Source: Stercorarius parasiticus (taxonomy: Eukaryota; Chordata; Aves; Charadriiformes; Stercorariidae). From it: DNA of 64,000 nt. Position numbers and translations under genes: made by a program. Below are positions 1-10,278 of this stretch, piece by piece. The stretch lies in the NCBI GenBank assembly GCA_013396915.1, contig VWZL01000906.1, forward strand, positions 404,736 through 468,735, written 5' to 3'. Position 1 is the first letter of the stretch, and each line of letters starts with the position of its first letter. The notes under the pieces were generated by a model, which searched no databases, was not told the origin of the DNA, and saw only the letters and a program-made list of their open reading frames with translations.

Positions 1-540
1 GAGGAGGGGGCTGCAGCAGCACAATGGCAATAAGGAAGGCAACGAAACCGACAGGCACGCGTGTATGTGTGTATGGGGGGAGGGGGGGGCATATAGGCAC
101 GCTAGCCAGGGTCCTTCCCATAGGAAACACATCCCGCCTGCGGGAATGGACGCTGCGGGCGGGATTCTGCGGGGCAGTGCCGGGAGACGCGGCGGTGCCC
201 GGAGCACGGCAGGGCTGAGCCGGCGGGGGCGTGCGGGAGCCGTGCCAATGCAGGGGGGTTGCCGCCACCTCCGCGTCAAGACCACAGCCTGTCACGCTGC
301 TGCCGAAATGACATTTCGGGGACGGGTTTAAACGAAGTGACTCCCCGCTGGCAAGCCGCTCCCGTCGCAGGGGCATCCGGCTGCCCGGGGGCGAGCCCCG
401 CAGGGAGGCTGCCCGGGGGCGGGCGCACGGCTGCGGAAAGCCTCTGCAACAGCGTTGCAAAGGCGGTGAGGAGCCTCTTCCCCGGTTATTGTCTGCGCGA
501 CGCGTTTAGTAATGCGGTCCCTGGCTAAGCAAAGGCAGCA
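1..540. promoter_or_regulatory. CpG-island-like GC-rich block at the left edge
   Basis: This block is GC-rich, and a hand count gives roughly 50 CpG dinucleotides, close to the number expected from its base composition. The rest of the window is CpG-poor. In birds and mammals such blocks usually mark promoters or first exons. It includes a G-rich run at 75-89 (six G, one A, eight G) and a 15-bp direct repeat, GGCTGCCCGGGGGCG, at 379-393 and 407-421. Short open frames exist, but I recognise no protein in them, and GC-rich DNA has few stops by chance. The block may be cut by the window edge, and the direction of any transcription is unknown. Promoter function is inferred from composition only. 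Confidence 0.6.
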
Positions 541-895
541 AGAGCCACAAATCCCACGTCAAATTGCTGGGGAAAAACGCTGTGTAAGGAGCACATGCAA
601 ATCTGGCCCTTTTTGCGTGCGAGCCCTTGTTTATGTTTGGGCTGTTGATGACACAAAGTTGAGCTGCGCAAGCTGCTGATGGTGGAAGGCTGCTTGTCTT
701 TTCCTCTGGAAATAGTTCGTTTCTTTTGTTTCAGAGGGGAGAAGATGGTGTGAGCTGGTAAAAATAAGCGAGGCTTCAGCAATCCGGCTGAATTAACTCT
801 ATAAACCCTGGAGTGGTACCCCAGAGGCAAACCAGTGTTGGTTTTCAATCATTATTTCTTTTTAAAGATACATTTAGAGGCCTAATTATTGGGGG
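541..895. other. Unique DNA between two GC-rich blocks
   Basis: Composition falls to mixed or AT-rich here. An octamer-type motif, ATGCAAAT, lies at 595-602, the kind of site bound by POU factors, but one such site is expected often by chance. An open frame of about 107 codons on the minus strand (525-848) has no recognisable domain and is probably chance. Confidence 0.4.
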
Positions 896-1090
896 GGNCA
901 GCAGCGGCGGCACGGGAGTATTTTTTGCGGTGTCCCCTCCCGGGCGGCTGCGGCGTTTGTGCTTTCCCCTCTANTAAGTCAGCGCTTGGCTACGGATGCT
1001 GTTCTGCTGCAGTAATGTGGTCTCTGAGGGAACCCGGGGTTGATGCATGCTGCGCTGCCGAGGCTCCCTCCCGCCCGCTGCCTTGCTGCT
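896..1090. promoter_or_regulatory. Second GC-rich block with ambiguous bases
   Basis: This is a second GC- and CpG-rich patch about 350 bp from the first, with GGCGG and CCCGCCC type motifs that resemble Sp1/KLF sites. The bases at 898 (just after a G run) and 974 are given as N, so the assembly was uncertain here. It may be part of the same promoter region as 1-540. The minus-strand frame covering 971-1489 (about 172 codons) shows no known domain and passes through an N that could itself complete a stop. Confidence 0.45.
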
Positions 1091-1159
1091 GCTCTTAAAT
1101 GGAGGGTACAGCTGATCCATCAGCCACAGAGCTGCACGCATGCCCGTCTTCTCAGCGTT

Positions 1160-1320
1160 CAGTGGTGGCAACTTATTAATTTCTGCCTTCGACTTCAGGC
1201 CCGTTGGTTTCCTGTCTGAAAGCATTATTACTTTTGTCCATGTGGCAAAATAATTAGCATACAGATGAGAAGGGATCCTGCCTCTGAGCCTCAGTCGCAG
1301 GAGAAGATGTGCAGTGGAAA
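1160..1320. promoter_or_regulatory. Candidate conserved noncoding element beside the CpG island
   Basis: This unique stretch of balanced composition holds clustered homeodomain-like cores (TTATTAAT near 1172, TAATTAGCAT near 1252) and an E-box-like CAGATG near 1262. It sits immediately beside the GC-rich blocks. It reads like a regulatory element rather than neutral AT-rich DNA, but that is a visual judgement without any cross-species alignment. Confidence 0.25.
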
Positions 1321-1748
1321 GTTGATTGGATGAATGGAGAACAAATGGTGGGCGTTCAAAAGCATTAGGAGAGTTTTGTTGTCGTGGAGCAGGTTTGTCA
1401 GTTTTCTGGGTGAATCTCCTAAGATGGAAGGCAGGGTGGCTGGTGCCGAGACGACTGCTTGACAGACCGTGGCCTACTTGAAGGTGCACGTTTGGACTGC
1501 ATGCGTAGATAATTCATTTGGACTACTTTGTTTTGCAATTCTACGGCTTTCCCTTTGCTATTCCCTCAAGGTAAATATGTCCTTTTATCACCGTTGTTGT
1601 TTACAGGGCACTTTGCGGTTGTTCACAAAGTAATAGAAAGTTTAACTCTTTGGGCAGTTAACAAAAGAATAGTTTTGTACTTCTCTTCTCCCACCGCAGC
1701 TCAACACATTCTCCTGTGCATGAGCTGGGGGAAGGCTGGGCAGCTCAG

Positions 1749-1822
1749 GGCCCGATCCTGCTCTCTCTGAAGTCAATGGGGAGTTTGACATTGCTTCCAG
1801 TGAAAGCGGGATCGAGCTCTCA
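1749..1822. repeat. Ancient short palindromic interspersed repeat (degenerate)
   Basis: The left arm (about 1749-1777, containing CCGATCCTGCTC and TGAAGTCAA) and the right arm (about 1791-1820, containing GCGGGATCGAGC) are imperfect reverse complements over about 29 bp, roughly 20 of which match, with a short loop between. It resembles a family I recall from bird, turtle and crocodile genomes whose arms read like GATCCTGCTCC and TGAAGTCAATGGG. I cannot give its library name. It could be a relic of a non-autonomous DNA transposon. Confidence 0.5.
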
Positions 1823-3121
1823 GTGGTTGTTGTTTTAATAAGGACTCCTGGAAATGTCAGATTTCGGCTTCCTATTTTCTAGAACAATGTGGGCAGACCT
1901 GTAAAATTAGCAACTACTGTTTCAATGAAAGCCCAGATGTGAACAGTTTTGATTGGTGTGGTATGCGTTTTCTTGGCTGAAAGGAAGAAAAATGCTTATT
2001 TAACACGAACTCACTAGTAATGCTAAAAAACGAAGTTACTGATTGACAAATTACCAGTGATTCTCTCAGCTCCAATATCTTCGTTATGTATGTGTCCTTA
2101 TAAAGGCTTCTTTATTGAAAGGAGAAAACAAAAGAAGAAAATAAAAAAGCTATATTTGAATTACATATTTTTTTGCCAGATAATAACACTGAGTCAGACT
2201 GGAATCCCACTTCTCGAACACAGCATCCATTGATAGGCATTTCTTATATAATTCTGATGCTGTGTCTAAAATATGGGGGGCTTTAGCATTTAGTTACATT
2301 TGCTTTTTTCGTGTAGTCATTTAGGAATATTTTAATGCAATTTTGATGATTCTTAATCTCCTTAAAAATGGTGATTTTTATTTTAACTGACCTAATTTTG
2401 AAACTGCAGTTAAGGTTGGGTTAAGTAGAAATTATTATCCTTTAATTGTCTTTACATAGTTATTGTGATTATTGTAGAACAGTTTAATGAATGATTTGCT
2501 TTAATTTGAGAGATGTGGGGTTTTTGTTACCTTTAATTATGTTGTTTAGGAGAACAACAGGATATGGTTCCGATGGATATTTAGTTTTTACCTCTCTCCT
2601 TTTTTTTTTTTTGACATTTCAGTTTTGTGTGATAGTTTATTTCCAAAAATTACCAAACAAATAAAAGTCTTTGTCATGTCACTGTGCAAACAAAAAAAAA
2701 AATTGGAACAAACTGTTAACCCTTAGTAGGCAGTTAGCAGGTACTCCAGATGATTTATCAAGGTTCTTCAAGTTTGGAATGATAAGGTTAAACTTGGTGG
2801 TGTAGTCTGGTGAATATATATGTTTATGCTTGTTTGCAATATGACACATTTAAAAACAATTGAGATGGCAACATAACACTCCTAACATTAGAAATACAGA
2901 GCGAGATAAGACTGTATGCAATAAAACAGGGTTTTTCACTCGGGAAAAAAAAGTAATTATTAAATTTTTTAAAAATTATATTGATTTATCAAGTGAAACA
3001 AAGAGAAGAGTAAGTGATTACGATGAGTAAATGCAGAATTCAGTACATTTTAAACTAATCTAAAAGTAGATTAAATTGTGTATGAATTTTACAGCCTGAA
3101 CTTTCTGGAGAGTGAATGTTT

Positions 3122-3132
3122 CCCCCCCCCCC
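3122..3132. repeat. Poly-C homopolymer
   Basis: Eleven consecutive C. Simple slippage-prone tract whose length is likely to vary or be mis-sequenced. Confidence 0.9.
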
Positions 3133-5116
3133 TTATTTTAACCAGCAAGAGCAATAGCTAAATACTAAACATTTGCAGTGGTTTCTTTGTTTTAGATTCA
3201 AATACTAAGTTATATTCCCACATTTTCAAAAAAGGCATCAGTTTTATCGTAGTAGTTCTTAGGTCATAGCATGACTTTGTTGTTTTACTCCACAGTCTTG
3301 TATCTTACATATTAGAGAATTGAGCAACTGTGTGTTTGGAGACAAAGACAATTAAGAAAGAAGAGGAGCTACTTCATTGTATTCAGAGGTGTATTATTTT
3401 TCCAGATTTGTTAAGAACCATTTTTGAGGGTCTCTCATTTTTCTGTTCTTTTCTATTTTGTTTTATTTTTGTGTTGAGGAGATGAATAAGATATGCAAAG
3501 GAGTATTTTGATTACATACACATACGTGCATACACATATGCGGCAATATATTAACTAGGCATAGAAACTTTGCTGTATGAATGGCAAAAAAAGGTACTAT
3601 TTTGAAAACTGTTCTTCTGCACCAGTCAGGCTTTTATGTGGACTCCCAAAGAATGAAAAGATAATTCCCATCCATCATCATTTCCACAGGAAATCAGCAT
3701 GTGCATTTCTTCTTAAGTGCATTGCACGAGCACATTTATAAAACAAAGTTCTCTGTTTTAGAACCTATTTCTTTACCAACTCAGAGCACAGTCATTGTTT
3801 TGTTGAGAGGTTCAGTGGTGGAAAAGTACTTTAATATTAAATATGTATACAACACTGAATATCCTTATAGAAATACTGAATTTAATATCAATTTGCCTGA
3901 AGTTGATAAATGTTTGCATCATGTTGATCAACTTTCAATAAAGATGTGAAGTTCTTGATAGTATAGTACAAGAAAACTGTATGGCTCAAGATTACTTACT
4001 GACCTTTTCTTTCACATAATAGGAGTGATGAGAAATCCTAATAAGATTATCAATGATGTTTTAAACAGAAGTGCAGCCAGATTTCTATGGAATGAAAATG
4101 GGTGCAGACCAGATAGCATCATCTTCTCCACATATCCCAGATTAAAAAGTCACAAGGAGAGCAAATCAAAGCTTTTTCAGGCTGTTGACAAAGATTATCT
4201 CTTTAGAATCCTTCCCAGTATTTCGCTTTGATTAGAACCTCTCTGCCTGTTTAGCCATAGAGGAAAAAGCTACAAAATGTAATGAAACTGAAATGAAGAG
4301 GGAACGGCTTGTGTTGGGAGGGGGAAAAGGATGTGGAGACAGACAGACCAAAACCACAATAGGATTTTTGATCCGTTAAAAGGGATCATACTTTTAGTCA
4401 GGAAAACAGTAAACATCATTATTAGATCGGCTTTAAAATCTGATCTCAGATCGGATTTGCAGTGTATACACTAGTTCAGTATGTTTGCACTGAAGCTGCA
4501 GATGTGGAACACAGTCACCAAGTAATGAAACTAGCCAACTTGGTTGTGGAAATAACCAAGGCTGCAGGGCACCCCATAAAGATCCATCAAATCAGGTCTG
4601 GTATAGAACTGTCTGGTAGGTTGTAAACATTAAGAAATCAATGTTGCGTCTGCCAGTAGACCCTTTGGTTTGCTGCAACTCCCACTAGCCTAATGGATCT
4701 GGGCAATTCGTTTCAGAAACCAGTTTTTTTCAGGATAAATGTTATGTATCTTGAGGGTCCGTCATAACCAAATTGATTCTAGCTCTACAGGCAAACTCAT
4801 AAACATCTGCAAGATCATAGGTTTTCAACCAAACCAGCACCGGGGTCTATTATTTTGTGAAGTATTAAAAGTCTACGTCTCTCATACCTTATGTCAGCAT
4901 GGCATTTTTTAATCGGGAAGTTGATTAAAAAGGGCATGGTATACTATGGATGTATGTACTCTTGGCATAACTTCAGCTGTTTCAGTCTGAATCTGGCAAG
5001 TGCTGTCCGTCACTAGGTGCAGTGGTGAAGAGAATCAGTGCAAAGCAGCAATTTTTAAAAAATTATTTTAATGATAGGTTTTAAGAAGGCTGCTGTTTTA
5101 TTCCTACTTTGCACAC

Positions 5117-5165
5117 GCCTGCTCCTGACTCCAAAGGAAACACAGCAATGAGCTTTGGAGCAGGC
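5117..5165. repeat. Ancient short palindromic repeat (degenerate)
   Basis: GCCTGCTCC at 5117-5125 is the exact reverse complement of GGAGCAGGC at 5157-5165. The pairing extends to AAAG and CTTT if a 7-base insertion in the left arm is allowed. The right arm CTTTGGAGCAGGCC resembles the terminal part of the same old palindromic family as at 1749-1822. It is short and degenerate, so family membership is tentative. Confidence 0.4.
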
Positions 5166-8100
5166 CTGTAATATCTTCTTATGGAGTAGTAGGCCAAACA
5201 TTTTTTTTCTCATGTGGCTCCCCTAAAATCAAAAGAAAACATCTCCTAACTTTCTCATGTTTTTGTAACTAATAAGATTGTTTACAGACAGAATGTAAAG
5301 GAGGGTATAGTAACCATTCAGAAGAGCCTTTAGACTGCTCACTGAGTGACTTCTTTTTTCCAGTCTCTCTGGTAATGTTATATTTCACCCCTCCACCCCC
5401 CCCAAATAGAAATGGTGATACTTACTTGAAAGATGTAATGCCACAATATTTATATTACATATCATTAGCTTGCTTTATTTTTCCAAGGGAAATCCCCTTT
5501 TCTCTTCCTGTCTCTAGCCAATACTGGAGGATATTACCAAGGGAATAAAATTTTATGCCTAATTTTAGTGTTCCTCTGCCTAATGCGGTGTGAATAAGTA
5601 CCATGTTACAGCATTTAACCTAGTCTATCTTTGTCACTTCCTGAACAATTCCTCGGTTCAAATAAAATAGCCAAAATGCAGAAAGAGAAGATATCCAAGG
5701 TTTCTTATGAGGATAAGCTGCAGGGACTGCTTGTTCTTTCTTTTGGAGTAGATGCTCTGGCATTCCTTCTAGTGCTGCAGCAGGGCATTCTCTCACATAA
5801 GGAATACCCTTGAAAGGGGTTCCCCAGGCCTCTTGTGATACTGTGAGTCAGTGGCTCATCCCTTAATTTCGTATGTCCTTCCTGAGAGTTAGTTGTTAAA
5901 TCAAATGCCTTAATTTTCTGAATTTCTGAGTAGCTTATGCCAGTCCAGCTTCTAAATAAGCACTGGTGACTTGTTTTAGTAACATTTCAGAGATACTAGC
6001 AATTCCTCTGTTGTCTGAAGAGGAAAAGGCCCATGTTTAAATATGAAACTATAACAACTTTGCGTACATCGTGGCTGTCATGTCCCATGCATAAATATTC
6101 AGGATTGTTTTTTGGGTATGTGCCTCTTTAGGAAGAAATAGAACTGTTATGTCATAGGAAATGATAAGAATGAGTGCAGGACTTTTTATTTTCTGTGTAT
6201 CTTTATAGTGCTCTTGGTATGTCTAAGACAAGTTGCTATGAATTCAGAATGGTATTTCTACAGTGTCTTGGTTATGCAGCATAATTTGACTGATTTAAAA
6301 ATCTACAAAAACAAACTCCTTGGGCTTGAAGTTGACACTACAAAGTAATGCTTGTGTTTTTTCAGCACATGCACACACAAAGTCCATTCTGGGTCTTGCT
6401 AGGAAACACCCAGAGTTTACACAGGTCAAGTCAAACTGTCTTCACACATAGAAAAAGTTGTCTGTTCCAGCAGTGGTAAGATGCCTGCACAGGTGGTATG
6501 TTACTTATTTACTAAGAGAAACAAACTTAAGAAGTTCATCAAGAATTTAATAATCCTGTGACTCTTTGTCTGTGACCATTCAGCTCCCAATTTCAAACTC
6601 CAGTTTTCATCAAACTCCAGATTTCATCACTTCCAGTGATGGAAAAAAAACCATTTTTTTCTCAATCTTTTAAAATACTCTGCATGTTTGGATCTACGTG
6701 AGCTTAAGGGAGGCCAGGCTGCAGCATTCTCACAAGAACTAAGGTCATTTTTGGACATTGCAAGTAAAAGATGCAGAGGCTGTGTTGAGAGGAATGAGTA
6801 ACAATGTCATGGCAGGGAAAAGGAATCAAATGTTCAATTAAAAGGAAGCTGCCAGTGGAAAAACTGAGGTCCTATTGACCAGTATACACAATTTGATCCT
6901 AAAGAAAATTAGAACTCTTATGACCATTGGATATATGACCTCAAAAAAGAGAAGAAAAAGAATCTCGGAAATGGATATGGACAACAAGCTTGTTGAGAAA
7001 GGGTACACAGAGGAGTCAGGAGGCATACTTGGATGGAAGTCAGGAGTACTTCATGAACCCAAAGACCAGCTGGAAAAGCAAAGGAAGCTCAGGAAGCTCA
7101 GGTACGTTTATTTGCATATGCTACTTCTGCTAGTCTGTTTTTCCTTTTTCTTTTTTTTTTTTTAACTTTCTTTCACAGGCCTAAGAACTTATCCCTTCTC
7201 TTCAGTTCTTCCATCCCTCTCTTAGGGTAGTACATAATTATAAGGGGACAGGGAATAAAGAAAATGCCTTTCACATAGCCAGTTTATTTTAACAACTCTT
7301 ATTATATGCACTGTCAATCGTAAGTTTTTTTTTTTAAAAAGGATAGACTAGACCACACCCCGTATTCATAAATGTGTGCTAAATATGCATAAATGTATGT
7401 GGGCATGTAGAATTTCGGTGATTAAATATCAATTCTTCGCATGCAGGGCCAAAACCAATAGTGTTGAACCAGTTACCTTAGTATGCCATTAAAACAGATG
7501 GGAAACGTAAGACTGTTTGCAAGCAGTCCTGTACTTGGTCGCCAAAACCGTGTTTTCTGTGAATAAAATGTAGACATGTAGTATGAACCTTCATACATGC
7601 AGTCCCTTGCTTTCTGAGAGGAAACAAAATCCAAACCATTTATTTTTTATTCAGGGAAAGCAAATAGAGACATTTTGTTGTTGGTTCAGAGAACCTGCTC
7701 ACTGAATTAAACAATAGCAGCTCTCCATTTACATTCGTCTGTTTTCAGGTTGATCTTTGCATGAACATCCCCTTTTACCATCAGGACACTGTCAGCATTT
7801 TTCAGCATGTGTTCTTTAAACTTTGAAAATGAGTGTCTAGGAAGGCCCGTTTTGATTCTTCTTTTACAGTGTGTTACTGCCTCAACTTTATCAGCTCTGG
7901 AGAAGTGCTTGTTGCAAAAAGGCTGGTAACGTGTGTCTGGGTGAATTCCAGCTGCTCTGAAGAACCATCTCAGGGGTCTCTGCAGTTTATGAGCAGATCA
8001 TTGCCTGTTCAGTCATAGTTGCTGCCGTGTTTTTGCAGCTGGTATATGTGGTAGTTCATACCCTGGTTGCCAACTCTTCAAAAGATGGTAGACTTAAAGT

Positions 8101-10131
8101 AGCCATCATTGATGGACTTTCTGAACTGCCCACCATGAGGCTGACCCATTTCATATTTTATGAGGAAAAAATACGTGTGGAAAAAGATTTTTATTTATGA
8201 CCTTTCCAATCTAACAATATTTTTTTTGTTTTGTTGTTGCATATCAGTGACCTTGGCTGAGAAGGAGCAGATGGTGATTAGAAGAAAGAAAAGAAAGAAA
8301 AGGGTAGATCCTTTCCATAGGTCTGTTTGGCCTTTGTGACACAACACACTGGAGAAAAAGCACACTTGAATAGTTTACCTTGAAGAATGAGCATCCTGGT
8401 TTAGCAAATATGGGCACTGCAAAGCAGTATGGAACAAAATACCCAATCGTTTCACTGCAGCAGCCACCGTGTTTCATAGACAGCTCTGCGGAGCAGGTTT
8501 CATCCTAAATACCTGCTTTCTTTGCCTCCTACTTGCCCAAGAGCCAGCACAGATTGCCACAGTGTTAATCCCAGCCAACTCCAGTGGAAAATCAGGGCAT
8601 ATGACGAGAGTGCACATATGTTAATGACTCAGGCACCCTGCACTTTTTATTTGTCATTTTATATGTTGTTTGTTACGGTTAATAAATTTTTATTTTGTGA
8701 AAACTGTGATGTATTTGTTCTGTTTAAAAAAAATAAATGATATGGAACACCCTTTTCCTATACCTGCACTTCTTGCCAAATTCAGTAAATGTGGTTAACT
8801 TAAAATTCAATTTTTTAGCAGTCATAAGTATAGCTTACTCAAAGAGCAGAACAAGCAGATTCAAAGCAGTGCTGCCAATAACACATATCAGAGTATGCTT
8901 CTGAGGCTTCCAGAAATTGTATTCGGATCGACTCCTATAACTGCTCTTTTGTGTTCAGAATCATCAGTCTTTCTGCTCTCACTGAAAGCATCTTCATTTT
9001 TGGTTTTAGAGGCGTTTTTAATTTACAAGTATACATCAGAAGCCACTGAACAATTCCTGTATCTTTGTTTCCAGATGCCAGGTAAATCACTTCAGAAACT
9101 AGGAAAAAAAAGATAGAGCAGCTTTTTGAGAATTACAGTTAATAAAGTAACTGTATCTTTATAAGTATTGCGGTCTAGAGAATTGTATTGCAAAAGGATT
9201 CCTAAAAATGTGAACTTTACATATATTTCGTAATTGCACAGAATTAGTGAGCCATCATCACTTCATGCAACTACTCAGAAGTCTTACTTGTGTTTATATA
9301 CTTGGAAGTTAAGAGAAGTGGAAATGAGATACTTTCCTTACGAATTTTCTTGCTTTCCTATACTTTGCAAGAATCACAATTCTTACATCTTTGTAATAAT
9401 AATGTTCGCTATAGGTTTGTCACCACCAAGTTGCTAACCACTGGTAGCATCAGGATTTACAGATTGCCAGAGCCAGTACACTACTAGTTTCTGAGGGTAT
9501 AAATGCTTTTGATTTTGAGGCATTTCTATTGAAAGGTTGATATAAACTCAGCATACCATTACAGGAACTGGAATTAGTCTCCTGTATCTAAAAGTTTTGC
9601 TTCTGCAAAATTTGCACCATGCTAGATTTGCACCATGATTGTTCTGAAGGCTAAATGTCATGAGTCTTACTGTGTTTAACCAGTTGGGGAATACTTGTAC
9701 TTCTTGGCAAGTTTTATTTTCTGCCTCCGTCATCTACTTCTCAATTTTCTTTCTTTCTTTCTTGAAAAATCCGCTGATAAAATTGAAGCTTGGCACAAGC
9801 AAGGAAAACAGGTACTACCCTATAAGAGACATAAGAACTCCATTGATTTGTTCCATATATGTTTCTAGTGTTGTTATAGACTGAGTATGGAAAACTGGAA
9901 GAATGAAAATGGGGAAATGAAGGAAGCAAAAAGCATGAAGAAAACAGGAATTGGGGGAAGCTGAGTCTAAACTCTTCAAATTCCATAGGCAGAGTTCTGG
10001 GGTCCCACAGTGCATTGCCAAGTATTTACCCCCAAAATGTCTGCAAATTACATTAACTGCCTCAAATTCCAAGATGTTTCTGTCTAGTAGAGTCATTTAT
10101 GGAGAGCATTGTATTTGTATGGGCCTTCATT

Positions 10132-10278
10132 AAGTGCCTCTACAGAGTTCAAGGAGCATCTGGACGATGCTCTTAGTCATATGATTAGTTTTAGGCAGTC
10201 CATCGAGGAGCAGGGAGTTGGACTCAATGATCCTTATGGATCCCTTCCAACTTGAGATATTCTCTAATTCTATGATTC
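10132..10278 (+). mobile_element. CR1 LINE 3' end fragment
   Basis: This is a 3'-terminal fragment of CR1, the main non-LTR retrotransposon of birds. It reads as the 3' untranslated part: a segment with GTTGGACTCAATGATCC, then GGATCCCTTCCAACTTGAGA, ending in a decayed octamer tail ATTCTATGATTC. The 5' side is truncated, as is typical of target-primed reverse transcription. No coding portion remains. Its 3' UTR differs from the other copies here, so it belongs to another CR1 subfamily. Confidence 0.9.

Larger units (their letters stand above)
1501..10131. other. Unique AT-rich noncoding DNA
   Basis: About 8.6 kb is AT-rich with frequent stops in all frames and no recognisable exon. It contains simple tracts (T run near 2600-2613, C run at 3122-3132, T run near 7150-7163), two ancient palindromic repeat remnants, and a 17-bp near-perfect tandem duplication at 6594-6610 and 6611-6627 that differs at one base. 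Short open frames, for example 6875-7165 or 8895-9116, have no domain signal and look like chance. Confidence 0.6.

Noticed and set aside
24..528. Overlapping short plus-strand frames in the CpG island
   Set aside because: They overlap one another, have no domain, and are Gly/Arg/Ala-rich as expected from random GC-rich sequence.
971..1489. 172-codon minus-strand open frame over the GC-rich block
   Set aside because: No recognisable domain; the frame passes through an N that could complete a stop; low-stop GC-rich DNA yields such frames by chance.
6875..7165. Lysine-rich 96-codon frame that might be an exon
   Set aside because: It runs into a poly-T tract read as Phe repeats, has no recognised family and no convincing splice sites at both ends.
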